DNA of 64,000 nucleotides. Source: Neckera pumila (lineage: Eukaryota > Streptophyta > Bryopsida > Hypnales > Neckeraceae). The notes under the pieces were generated by a model. The model was given only the letters and a program-made list of their open reading frames with translations, made no database searches and was not told where the DNA came from. The stretch covers positions 24,302,545-24,366,544 of the forward strand of contig OZ018411.1 of NCBI GenBank assembly GCA_963969595.1. Reading direction: 5' to 3'. Positions 22,220 to 33,330 of the stretch are shown piece by piece. Position 1 is the stretch's first letter. Every line of letters starts with the position of its first letter. The position numbers and the translations under genes were made by a program.

Positions 22220-22330
22220 TTAACCCCTAAAATTCCTTGACTATTTTTTTTATCAAAAGCACTCAATAGAGAAAATCTAAGTCCATGAGAGGGTTGCTTT
22301 GCAGTGATAGACCAAGCTACTAACAAGATG
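22220..22330 (+). mobile_element. TTAA element fragment P9 (left end only)
   Basis: Begins TTAACCCCTAAAATTCCTTG and follows the P7 pattern for about 60-100 bp before similarity is lost. No right end was found. Confidence 0.5.
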
Positions 22331-22599
22331 GTATGACACTCTCCAAAAAATGCCGAAGTGAGAAGTCAGAGTGGGTGAATTTTGCAGGCCATAACAATTT
22401 TGCGACTAATGTTTTAATTTGTTTTAAACATACAGACCACTATATATTCAATTTCTAACCTTTACATTCCCTTGAAGATTCTTAATTGCTCCATGTGTTT
22501 CAAAAATATTAAAAAAAATAAAAAAAAATCTTAATTGCTTAATTGACAATGGTTTCAATTACATCAAATTAAAACAATCAAGCCACAAAACTTGACCTA

Positions 22600-23330
22600 G
22601 TTAAATTTTATTTGACTTAATTGAAACAATATAAGTGTCAAATAAGGCACTTGTTTAGTTTAGTGAGTTAGAAATTGTGAAGAGAAGCTCTTTATACTAG
22701 TAGGAAAGGAGTAGGGAAGACAATGCATGTGGGATATATGAATTAGGAAGAAAAGGAGCTTGATCGCTCATTTTGAAGTAGAATCCAAAAATGAAGTAAA
22801 AACTAAAATTTCAGACCTCATTTAGGTATAGTAGAAAAAAAAATTTGAAAAAAATTTGAACTAAAAAAAGTGGGGGAATTATGCTACTTTTCTTTTTGAA
22901 AATATCATTTTGAAGTTTTGAGCCTCCACCTAAAAGTTATAGACAAATTTGAAAGAAGGTGTTTACAAATGTCCAAAAAAATGTCCCTTCCAACCCCTCT
23001 TTCAAATTTGTCCAGAACTCTTAGGTGGAGGCTTAATACCTCAAACAAATTTTTGGAGATGAAAGGTAGTATAATTCCCCTACTATTTTAAGTTCAAAAT
23101 TTTTCAAATTTTTTTTTCTACTATGCCTAAATGAGGTCTTAAATTTCAATTTTTACATCATTTTTGGATTCTACTTCAAAATGAGTGACCAAGCTCTTTT
23201 TCTTCCAAATTCATATAATCCACATGCATTGTCTCCCCTACTCCTACCCTACTAGTATAAAGAGTTCTTTCCACATGTTGTAATATATAAAACTAAGCAA
23301 GTGCCTTAAGTTGACTTCTATTGTTCAATT
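22600..23330. mobile_element. Foldback element of about 670-730 bp
   Basis: Two arms of roughly 280-330 bp face each other around a centre near 22975. The best-defined outer ends are TAAGGCACTTG (22643) and CAAGTGCCTTA (ending 23308); weaker pairing continues about 25-40 bp further out. Inner matches include CCTCATTTAGG/CCTAAATGAGG and GAGCCTCCACCTAAAAGTTA versus its inverse. Related single-arm copies lie at about 56640-56900 and 61480-61800. No protein is encoded. Confidence 0.7.
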
Positions 23331-23337
23331 TGCCAAG

Positions 23338-23397
23338 AAATGAAGTGGCTTTTGAAGCTAATTGCGGATAAAACTAGCTTCAAAAGCCACTTCATTT
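23338..23397. repeat. Perfect 22-bp stem hairpin
   Basis: The left arm 23338-23359 (AAATGAAGTGGCTTTTGAAG followed by CT) is the exact inverse of 23376-23397, with a 16-nt loop. It lies just outside the preceding foldback element. Confidence 0.8.
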
Positions 23398-23599
23398 GGC
23401 TTATTTTTTTTGACCCTAACTTAAGTTGATTAAAAATCAGGGTTAAAGTGCATTAGAGTGCCTTAACCTTGATTTTTGAACTCTTTAAAATCGGTTTTCG
23501 GGCCACAGCCAAGCATCCGACACTGCAAATTTTGGTAGGCGGGAATAGGGAAAAAATCATATTTTTGCTAAAAAAATCATTTTGTAGGGTCCTTGAAGG

Positions 23600-24497
23600 G
23601 CTACGGAGCAGCCCTTCAAAGGCCCCGTTTTTTCTATAACGCCAAAAGTGCCATTTGAAATTTCAAAAAAAAAAATATTTTTGGATACATGTAACCGTAA
23701 AGTCTTGTAGTACATTGGTTTGAAAAGATGTAGAAAAAATTCAAAAACTTTCAATAATTATGTGGAATGCAAGATATTAGCGTTTGAATCGACAGAAATC
23801 TTTTTGAGGGCCTTGCAAAAAACTGGGCAGCTGCACTTCACAAGGTCACATGTGTATAAAAAATGTCCAAAATGGTGGTGCTTCTTTGGATTCATTCTTC
23901 AAGGCAAGTTGACTACATGCTTGAAAAATTTCAGATCATTTGGTAGTGTACATATAGGAAAAAAAAAGTAATAGAAGTAGAGAATGATTCCATTACTAAA
24001 TTGTTAAGAATTTGATTATGGAATTGAAAAATGCCAATCCCATGGTTGCAATGTTGTAATAAACAATCTATATCATATGATTTTAATTTTTTTCCAAAAA
24101 TATTGAAAATTGAATTAAATAAAGAACTTCAAAGTTAGTATATTTTAGAGTAGAAAATCCATAATCATCCGCAAACTAAAACTCCTCACAACTTTCATCG
24201 CATTGATCAAAATGGAATGATCCAAAGCTTTCCACATATATATAAATCTAGAAAATCAATTTCAATTTTTTATTTTTGAAAAAAGTGATTTTTTTAATTT
24301 GCCCAAATTGCTTGATTGAGGAAAAAAATCCACATATCATACAATAACGTTTTAACTATGTAATCAAAGTTATGAAAATTATTGGGCCTTAAAGAAAAAC
24401 TTGGTTCCCATGTTGTGTGAAAATTTCATAGAAAAAAATAAAAATTCCATCTATAGTGAGTTGCCCCAAATCGTTGCTTGGTCTTTTTGGGGTTAAA
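23600..24497 (+). mobile_element. TTAA element P8, decayed left end
   Basis: It aligns over most of its length with P7 at 35090, sharing words such as GGCAGCTGCACTTCACAAGG against GAGCAGCTGCACTTTACAAG, and GAATTGAAAAATGCCAATCC. It ends TTTTTGGGGTTAA at 24497. The left terminus is not recognisable. ORFs 23557-23754 and 23720-23971 lie within it and are not genes. Confidence 0.6.
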
Positions 24498-26262
24498 AAT
24501 ATAGATATCCCACTTTTTGATTCTTCATTCCTTAAAAGAAGAACCATAATCGTACCAAATTTAAAAAATGAATTCGGAGAAAATACCTTTTCGTAGCAAT
24601 CATATATTATTTGAGAACTAAAATATGTTAAATATTTCCCATGGTATTATTTAGTAATGTTGTCGATGAAGTAAGCACCAAATTACTACAGGTGCCGGCG
24701 GTTTTCTGACCCCTTCTTATTTAGGTTAAAGTTTCAAACCAACATAAGCCAACTTTTCTAACTCTCAAAATAAGTTTATTGAATTATTAGTCACTACCAT
24801 CGGCAAAGTATTCTACTTCTTTTCTTTAATGTTTTTTTTTTAAATTTGAATAATATTATGCCAAGTAGTGGTTGAAATTTAAAAATAATAAGTCAATTTA
24901 TTGATATAAAGGCTATTATGATTTTGTTATAAATGACCAAAATTGATCTTAATTTTTTTATATTGTGCTAGGGATTTTTTGTTGCTAGTTTGAACTTAGA
25001 ACAATCCATCAACCTTAGAACATTGACGGAGCTAAGAAGTGGCTGATGAATGATCAAATAGAATCTATCCTTCCTAAAAAATGGATGGATTTCACCCCAA
25101 TTTATTTTGAGAGAATTTTCTTTAATGTGTGTGCATTACTTGATGATGGAAAGACCTTCACTGCTAAACAAGAGTATTGTCTACAAAAGAGTATGCTAAA
25201 CCTATAGATTACAAAAGATGCCTTTCTAACTGATTTTGTAATCCTTATTTACTTGCTCTTTATTTGAATTTTTTGAATTAAGATGAATACTTTAGAATTT
25301 CACAAATGAAATGAAAGTTACAAATGCTAGTTTCTATCCTAATTTGAAATTTTGTAAAATTTTCAAATTGAATATTTTATCACCATTGAACTTCAAATTT
25401 GCATCCACAATCAACTAAGTTTCTAATTATAAAATGACATTGATTTATTTTATAATGTTTTATACCAAAATTTATACTTATGGTGAAATTTTCAAATTTT
25501 TAACTTGTTTGTATTTGGTATGATGTTTTTTTACCTTTTCTTCAAAATTCACAACAATTTATTGTTTTTATAAGATTTGAATTGAATCCCTGAAAATCCA
25601 TGATTTCTTTTTTTAAAATTAATTAATTTTTCGCAAAATGGACCATACAAATTCCAGATTGAAGGATTTTGAAGTTTAACCACATAGTGATACTTTTTGT
25701 CCTTTCACTTCCCTTGAGCGCCTACCCCGTGTTTACCAAAATCTAGACCCTTTTGAACTCATTTCAGGGTGATTGTATGAAAGACCGGTAGTGAAACATT
25801 GTCACAAACACAGAGCCGAAGCTTCATTTTGCAATAGCGTTAAAAACATGACTTGTATGAACTTGAAATTTTTAGTGGAGAGTCTTCTTATGAGTTTAAT
25901 CATATCTTATATTTTTCAGAAATTTTCAAAAATCATTGTGTATTTAAAAATCATTTAAACTAATTTGTTACGTTTTGAGTTTTAGGATTTTTACAAAGCA
26001 TGGAGTCTCCAAATTTAATGATTTGGAGCTAAAATTTCTATGGTCTATTCCCATAGTAGGAAATCAAATTTCTACCAAGGGGCATTAAAAAATATTTTAT
26101 TTTATATCCTCTACATCCATGCAAAGAGGGCTCCCTTGTGCATGCAATTCTAAGCATTGAAGATGGTTTTAGGATCTTTTTTTTGGTGAAATCTCTTTAC
26201 CACGAAGTCTTCTCAAATGGCATTTTTCAATATTTTTTTAAATTACTTTTCCTATTTTTTAC
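24498..26262. other. AT-rich intergenic DNA
   Basis: No supported gene apart from a short coding-like fragment at 25019-25207 (listed separately). Around 26040-26280 the sequence resembles inner parts of the adjacent foldback (TTACCACGAAGTCTTCTCAA against CATCACCAAGAAGTCTTGTC), probably a partial duplicate. Confidence 0.4.
25019..25207 (+). pseudogene. Coding-like fragment, family unknown
   Basis: About 60 codons are open in one frame and end at TAG 25205-25207, with a residue composition (KKWLMNDQIESILPKKW and FERIFFNVCALLDDGKTF) more protein-like than the surrounding AT-rich noise. There is no upstream start in context and no neighbouring exons. It may be a relic of a transposon protein or chance. 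Confidence 0.25.
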
Positions 26263-27330
26263 AAATGGGTGATTGCAAAAAACACTTAATGTGGTATGTC
26301 ACACTTTAGTTTTTTGTTTTTGTTTTGGCCATAACTTTTGTCTTTTAGCTCCAAAGGACTTGAAATTTACAGGGAAGCTACTCATAACTATCATATACTT
26401 TAGATAATTTTTAAGTATTTTTCAAAAATAATTTATTATTTTTTAACAACCCCAAAATTTTCTCACAATGGGTGATTTAGGGGGTTTTAGCACTAATTGG
26501 GACTTAAAAAAACGAATTTTGAGCTGAAATTTTGAGAGGATGGTCTCTTGGTAGACCAGTAGCTACTGTCCAAAGGAATTTTCTATAGAGAGAGCTTCTT
26601 TCTACATTTTTTTTCAAAGATACAAAACTATACTTTAGTGAATTTTTTGGTCAAATCTCATCACCAAGAAGTCTTGTCAAAAGTTCAATTTTTATATAAT
26701 TTAAAAAAAAAATCCTATTTTTTACAAATTAAAATGTTAGAAGTGGTATTTTCTTCACCCAAATTCTATGTGAATTCTATGTCCAAAAGTCTAATGAAGA
26801 AAATACCACTTCTAACATTTTAATTTGCAGAAAATAGGATTTTTAATTTAAAAATTGTACAAAATTGTATATTTGAGAAGACTTTTTGGTAATGAGATTT
26901 GACCAAAAAATTCACCAAAATATTGTTTTGTATCTTTGGAAAAAAATGTAGAAAGAAGCTCTCTTTGTGGACCTCTACATCACATAAAAATAAGTATTTT
27001 TAAAATTCCTTTGAACAATAGCTACCGGTCCATTAAGAAACCTTCTTCTCAGAATTTCAGCTCAAAATTTGTTTTTTTGCGTTTAATGGTGCTAAAAAAC
27101 CCTAAATCAGCCATTGTGAGAAATTTTTGGAGTTGTTAAAAAATAGTAAATTATTTTTGAAAAATCCTCAAAAATCAGGTAAAGTACATAATGGTTATAA
27201 GTAGCTTTTGTATAAATTTTGATTCATTTGGACCTAAAACACAAAAGTTATGGCCAAAACAAAAATCAAAAACTAGGGTGTGATAGAACGCAACAAATAG
27301 TACAAGTATTTCTTGCAATCACCCAAATTA
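26263..27330. mobile_element. Foldback element of about 1.07 kb
   Basis: Arms of about 500 bp: outer ends AAATGGGTGATTGCAA (left) and TTGCAATCACCC (right), centre near 26775. Matches persist through GTTTTGGCCATAACTTTTGT with its inverse, GAGCTGAAATTTTGAG, AGAAAGAAGCTCTCT and a near-perfect inner hairpin AAAATGTTAGAAGTGGTATT. Terminal relatives occur at about 22035-22090 and 63490. The short frames inside (26638-26823, 26936-27139) are shadows of the two arms. Confidence 0.72.
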
Positions 27331-27927
27331 AAATGTTAAAGTATATATTTTCTTGTGATTCTGCACTTTTCTAGTTTTCCTATTTAAAGAACTTTTTTTT
27401 GCTTTTCCTTCATAGGATAACTTCTTCTTATAGGTGTATACATTTTTTCATATTTTTCATATTTTTTTAAAAATGTTTTTCTATATTTATAGTACTCCCG
27501 AAAAAATTGCTGAAAATGGCCAAAGTGGAACAAAAATGGAAGGTCAATCTTGCAACGACCCTTCAACCAAATAATCACCTAAACAAGATTCACACAATTT
27601 GACTATACCAATTGGTGGTGGAGATAAGTCTGAAGTTGCAAGGAAATGGACAAATGATTTGACCATACCATTGAAAAGATTACAATAGTCAAACACGACA
27701 ACCTTTCAAAACTTAGGAGGCTGGATTTGAAACACCAGGATGCTCAGGGGTTAATATATTTGAGATACCACTACTACACTCATGATTTGATATGTTGACA
27801 AGATATCTAAGTAGATTACATAAGATAACTACAATTTACTAAAAATGTTTGAATAAACATTTGAATAACGTTATTGGTCATTATAAAAGTATCATATTAG
27901 TGTTTGTACGTTGGTTCTTATTTGTAA
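27331..27927. other. AT-rich spacer with a solitary P right end
   Basis: No gene. A TTAA-element-like right end, GCTCAGGGGTTAA, ends at 27754 without a recognisable partner. Confidence 0.35.
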
Positions 27928-28059
27928 TCAACCCCTAAACTTCCAAAGCATTTTATTCATAAAAAAACACTCAAAATTTCCATTTCTATTGCAATGTGCA
28001 AAAAAATTCAAAAGATGTTTTCTTCATTTATTTAACTTAGGATCTTGCACTATACTAGT

Positions 28060-28731
28060 TTAACCCCTAAAGTCCGAAGGCATTTTTTTGTCAAAATTGA
28101 CTCAAAACTGCCAGTTCTGCTACGTTCATCTAAAAAAAGAGAAAAGATAATTTTTTTTAGAATCTAATGGTAGGATCTTGTACTTAACTTATCTCAAATC
28201 ATGTGGTAAGAATTTCATAAATTTTGACCGTACAGATTAGAAGATATAAGTTTTCAAAGTTGGAAAAATTTGATTTTTTGAACACTGAGTTGCAATTTTA
28301 GATGACTTTGACCACCATTTGTAAAAATATTTGCACTACGGACTTTGAATTTAATTTTTTTTATGTTGAATAATTGAGTTGAGAATCTAGGAAAAAAAAT
28401 TCAAAAAAAATTCACTTGATTTTTATACGTTAAAAAATTGTTAAACAGAAGTAGGTCCAAGATTGAAAGAAAAACTAAATCGTCAATAGTTGCATCTGAA
28501 AAAACTTCAACCCTCAAAGGGGCCACAAGTTTTGCACCCCCAAGGTGCAACTATGGAAAATATAGAAGTAAAAAATTATTTTTTATTTTAAAAAAGGTGG
28601 GTACTGACATGGCACTACTGGTGCCACGTCAACGCCATGTCAAATTTTTTATTTTTTTAATTATTTTTTATTTTTTTCATAATATTTTCCAAAAAAATGT
28701 ATTTAAAAAAAAAAATAAAAAAAAAATAAAA

Positions 28732-28772
<41 letters not shown>

Positions 28773-29360
28773 ATAAAAAAAATTAGTTTTTCAATAATTG
28801 CACGGCGGGGGGGCCGAAAATAAAAAACTTGCAGCCCTTTGCAGGATTCAAAATTCTTGTAATGTCTAAGATGGGATTAAAACACTATAATCCCAATGGT
28901 GAGATTGTTTTAGCAAGCAAACTTAGCCTTGTCAAATATTTTTTTTTTTAACTTGCGAAAATTGCATTCAAAAATGAGTCTTAGAAGTTATTTTTTCAAG
29001 AAGATGCTTTAATTGCCTGAAAAATAAGATTGTCCACAACTTTCACATAACAAATCTAAATAGGATGAATCCAAGCTTCCTATAGATAAAAACATAATCT
29101 ATGAGAAAGAAAAGAAATTAATTAAAAAAAAAAATTCTGTGTGAAAAGATTTCTACCTGCCGCACCGAAAAATGGACCTTTAATGCTATAACTTTTGGTC
29201 CCAGGCACCGATTGAAATAAAAATTATATTCCCATAAAGCTAATGTATTTTTCTATCTTCAAAAAAAGTTTCAAAAAATAATGATGAATATTGAAGCCAT
29301 AGTAACCTGCCCGAAATCCATTTTGTCCCTCAAGGGGACAATGGAACTTTTAGGAGTTAA
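28060..29360 (+). mobile_element. TTAA element P6, nested in an older copy
   Basis: Ends TTAACCCCTAAAGTCCGAAG and ACTTTTAGGAGTTAA, subterminal palindrome TGTCCCTCAAGGGGACA. It is P1-like throughout, but enlarged to 1301 bp by N3 (28493-28864). The open frame 28438-28773 crosses the N3 boundary and is not a gene. Confidence 0.72.
28493..28864. mobile_element. CATTA-ended MITE, family N, copy N3, inside P6
   Basis: The left end CATCTGAAAAAACTTCAACC is diverged; the right end is GGATTCAAAATTCTTGTAATG. It contains TGACATGG (28605-28612), CCACGTCA (28624-28631), the 18-mer CACGTCAACGCCATGTCA shared with N2, A-rich runs, an (AT)n tract at about 28739-28769 and a G-run (about 28805-28813). Confidence 0.6.
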
Positions 29361-29750
29361 GAATTTGTAAAAGAAATTTCAAAAACTTTGATCACATGGG
29401 TTGCAAGATATTTGTATTTGAAGTGAATGAAAGGCCATTCTTCTTGCACCTTGCATTCATGACTAGATTTTAAAGATTTGAATCTTCTTAGCTTAAAATT
29501 TTTGAACTAGCAGTATTGAAAAAAAAATAAGTTGAAGAATTGAGTTAAAATCTTAGGAAAATTTCATTCTTTAGAAAATTGTTATCCAAAGTATAACATT
29601 GTTTCTCAAAATTGTCTTCTATAGCTCTTTAGCCAACCCCAATCCTTGAATTCACTGATAGTCTCTTCCAAGCATCTAAGGAGGCATAATACATAGGGAA
29701 GACCATTGTTTGGTTACACAGTATTATATGAAGTATCTAAACAACAAGTG

Positions 29751-30259
29751 TTAACCCCTAAAAGCCCAAAGGGTTTGAACAAAATACAAATGTGATAAAA
29801 TATAAGTTCTATAACTTTTTTGAAGTTTGCATCAATAAAGGTAATAATTGTGAAGCACAAAAAATAGAAAGTATCCGTACGATCAAAATTATAATTTTTT
29901 TTTTAGATTCTCTTCAAATGAATTTTGAAGATGTAACTTCAAAAGTATACCAAAAATATTATTTTTAACTTTAGCATTTGAATTCTTTTTAGACTGGTTA
30001 AAATTGTGATTTCTAATGATTTGTAAAAAAATGCATAAGATCTAGTAATCAGAATACCAACACTTTCCCCAAATAATAAGTTTTTCAACATTAAACAAAT
30101 TCTAAACACTTTGTACTATTCCTCTTATAATTTTTGTTTGACTATAGCAATCTTAATTTTGAGTATAAATAATGAAAGCCAACCCAATCTTTAAAATTTA
30201 CAAAAAAAATTTAGAAAGTTTTTTTCCAAAAAATGGTTGCTTGAGCACTTAGGGGTTAA
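29751..30259 (+). mobile_element. TTAA element P5 (second subfamily, short)
   Basis: 509 bp with ends TTAACCCCTAAAAGCCCAAA and GAGCACTTAGGGGTTAA, AT-rich and non-coding. A decayed relative of its interior lies at about 18380-18700. Confidence 0.68.
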
Positions 30260-30679
30260 GAAGTAAAATGTAGGCACTGCCTTTGGTTATTGAGTGTGAA
30301 TGTATTGGTCTAAAATACTTTTTTGCACTAAATATTGCCACATTTCAATGAAGTTTTGTTTGTAATCAGATATAAGCCTATTGAATTTGTGAGGAATAAA
30401 GGGCAACTATTTTGCCAGATTTCAGCATAAAAAATTGTTATGAATTATCGGAAATTGTATTGTAACCACCAGAACAACATACATTGTTATGCAAAATTTG
30501 CTAAATTTTTTAACCTCCAAACTCTTTGAGCAATCCTACTGGAGGATAAAAAGGAAAAAAATCATGAGTGCTGGTCATTTCTTTAAACAGAGCCAAACGG
30601 AAGAATGATGCCTTGCCTGTAGCAAAGATGTCAATGCCACGGTGCAAGACAGATAATTACTGAATCATGAAACATCGCT
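30260..30679. other. AT-rich spacer
   Basis: No gene or recognisable repeat. Confidence 0.4.
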
Positions 30680-31091
30680 AAGGTAAGATGCTCTAAAAGC
30701 AACCATTTAAGGGCTGGTCCACCTTTTTCGTAGGTTTGCACAAACAGAATTATTTTGCACTCATTTGTCAGGGAAAGAAAAATGAATGGAAAACGTAACA
30801 CAAGTGGTTTAATATTTTTTGAAGCATTTTTGAATTAGTTATGAATTTTTTAAGATTTCTGTTATAGGGAATTTATTTGTGACCTTAGGTTTTCCAAAAT
30901 GCCTCCACTTACAACTTCTAAAGTGATTTGAGGACATCAAGGCCAATGATTGGCTCTTGCAATTAAAGAATATTTTTTTTGGATTCAATCAGTGACTAAA
31001 GTGGTCCATTTAAAGACCAACTCATATCTATTCATTACCATTTTGTAGGGTCGATTTGAAAAAGTCGGTTGCTTTTAGAGCATCCTCCCTT
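30680..31091. mobile_element. 412-bp hAT-like MITE, copy 1
   Basis: Terminal inverted repeats AAGGTAAGATGCTCTAAAAG (left) and CTTTTAGAGCATCCTCCCTT (right). Same length and internal sequence as copy 2 at 60502, for example TTTTTGAAGCATTTTTGAAT. The flanking 8-bp duplication is not recognisable. Confidence 0.75.
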
Positions 31092-31102
31092 AATGCAATG
31101 TA

Positions 31103-31177
31103 CAGTGCCCTATCAAAAAAATTTGCACAGATTTTCTCACTCGAGTGAGTGCGCAAAAACTTTTTGGTAGGGCATTG
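31103..31177. mobile_element. 75-bp mariner-type hairpin MITE
   Basis: TA-CAGTGCCCTATCAAAAAAAT ... TTTTTGGTAGGGCATTG-TA: the two halves are inverses around CTCACTCGAGTGAG. TA dinucleotides flank both ends, as expected for Tc1/mariner insertion. Confidence 0.7.
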
Positions 31178-31179
31178 TA

Positions 31180-32042
31180 CAGTCAAGTACTGCTCATTTA
31201 CAAACTGCCTATTTGAGAAGTTCAAAGATTTGTACATAATACATAAATAAAATTGGCATTGGTTGTCTTGCATAATTATTATTGAATTTTTACCCACTCT
31301 CAATCAAGCATACCAAATTTCAATTTCAAAAAAGCAAAATTGCATTTTGGGCAAATTTTTTAAGTCAATTTTCATGATTTTACATAATATTTTATAGAAA
31401 ACAATTGATGATGATTTTTTTAATTCAATTGCATAGATATGTAAGGAACATACATATGCCCATCTTTCATATTAAAAATCACTCCCTTAGGTAACAAACA
31501 AATGAGCAATGAAGAGTTCAATGACAAGTGTCATTTGACCAAACTTTGGAGAAATGGATATTACTAGATTTTAACTAGATTTTGGCAAAGTAATTGTACC
31601 ATCATGCTCAAATGTTACAAAATTAGTTACCATGTGAAATAGAAAAATTGAAATACAATATGATATCTTTTGTACAAAATTTGGGCACTATGACTTCATC
31701 ATTAAAATCTCTATAAAAGGAATTATGGGATTTTTTTGAAGATACTTGTTTGAAGGGAAGATGTGCATATGGATGTTTCCTACATACTTATGCAATCAAA
31801 TTAAAAAATTCATAACCAATGCTTGTCAATGAATTAACTTATACTACCATGAAAATTAAATAAAAAAATTCACCAAAAATGGAGTTTTATTTTTTTGAAA
31901 GTGAAATTTGGTGTGCTTTATTGTGATTGTGTTAAAATGCAACAATAATTATGTTGACCAAAATAAATAAATTTAAATCCACATATACAAAATTTTCTGA
32001 ATAGCTCAAATTGGCAATTCATAAATGAGCGGTACCTGACTG
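31180..32042. mobile_element. 863-bp mariner-type foldback element
   Basis: Ends TA-CAGTCAAGTACTGCTCATTT and AAATGAGCGGTACCTGACTG-TA. Inverted matches continue inward (AAGCATACCAAATTTC with GAAATTTGGTGTGCTT; GGAACATACATATGCCCATC with its inverse), so the whole element can fold on itself. Its left TA is the right TA of the 75-bp element. The frame 31028-31303 (-) crosses three elements and is not a gene. Confidence 0.72.
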
Positions 32043-33330
32043 TACAGTACTATACTCTTTAGAATGTAACATAAATTACTCCATATTTATATTAGTAGGG
32101 ATGGAAGTTTCCTCTCTTTGATTTAGCAAAGTCAACAAATTTGACTTCAACATTCAATATTCCAATTCAATTCGCCATTCAATACTGTCAATTCTGGACA
32201 CATGTGAAGCATTTGTGCATAGGGTTCAATCTGATGCATTCTTAAGATATGTAAGGTATACGAGTGTGTTCTTGGAGAAATGTACTGAGCTTTGGAGTAA
32301 TCTTTGGGTCTAAAGAGTCAAATCTGTTGAGGTCCAAGAAATTATCAAGTATGTATGAATTTCTTATGCAATTTCAAAGTGGGAGGTCGTAGACTACAAT
32401 AAGTAACATCAGACAACCCACTTACATTCAAAGATCAATGGCCAGACAGTTAGCCAAGCCATGTTTACACGATTACAACACTTGCCAATAAGTTCACCAA
32501 GTGTACGAATTCACGAGTTGCTGTTGTTAACAGACAGGTTCAGGTCCCTAACGATGTCTGTTATCCTCAACCTTACAATGTTACTTCTAGTACAGACAAT
32601 TTTTACACACCACGACGATCCGTCGTTCGAGTGTACCGAACCTAAAACTATACAACAAATTTCCCCCTGAATACCCACCAATTCGTCAATCAACTAAGGG
32701 GAGGAAGAAAAAAACAGGTTCTTGCGTCTCGGAAAACTAGCCTGCAATGGTCGCAATTTGCAACTCAAGCATCTCTCAGTCACGCCAGCACCGGAGATAT
32801 TCAATTCGTAAAGAAATCATAAACTCATCATTCCTGATCGACTGAATTAATTCCAAATTTCTCACCTGTGATATATTCTCCAGCTGCGGCCCCAGTCTTC
32901 AAATCCTCACCCAACAGTTCCAATCGAAAGTGCACATCCACAAAGAGCCAGAAGTTCTGAAGTCCCAAAAACCAGTACCTGCGCTCCTCTGAAAACAATA
33001 AGAATATCCTCTCACTATCGTCAACTCATCTAAGAAAGGAAAACGAGCTTCGGTTATTATCATAATCCGAAAGCTGGCCAAGGAAAATCTGTGCTAGGCC
33101 ACGCCGATGCATGCCGACAGAGGTTGAACATAAAAAAATCTTTCTTGTAAAATTACATCCGCTCCTTGCCAAGCCAAAGATACTAACATACCAAAAAAAA
33201 TGAGAGTATATAGCTACGATGGATTGTATCAGACCCAAGGAATTGCAGGACTCAAGGCAATAGCGCAGCACGCTCCTAAAAGTAGGGATCAAAATTGCTA
33301 GGAAATTGAAGGAGGAAAGAACGATACAAT
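32043..33330 (-). other. Downstream flank, probably including the 3' UTR of the L1-domain gene
   Basis: From about 32.4 kb the composition rises towards genic levels, consistent with a 3' UTR and terminator region of the minus-strand gene at 33331-34365. Open frames here (32461-32670, 32511-32693, 32899-33081, 33026-33292) lie on both strands and show no domain. Confidence 0.4.

Larger units (their letters stand above)
27928..29600 (+). mobile_element. Older TTAA element (P6-outer), split by P6
   Basis: The left end TCAACCCCTAAACTTCC at 27928 begins a P1-type sequence that proceeds to GGATCTTGCACTATACTAGT. After P6 (28060-29360) the same element resumes with GAATTTGTAAAAGAAATTTC, then TGCAAGATATTTGTATTTGA, in the order found in P1. 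It is lost near 29600, so the right terminus is deleted or unrecognisable. Confidence 0.65.
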
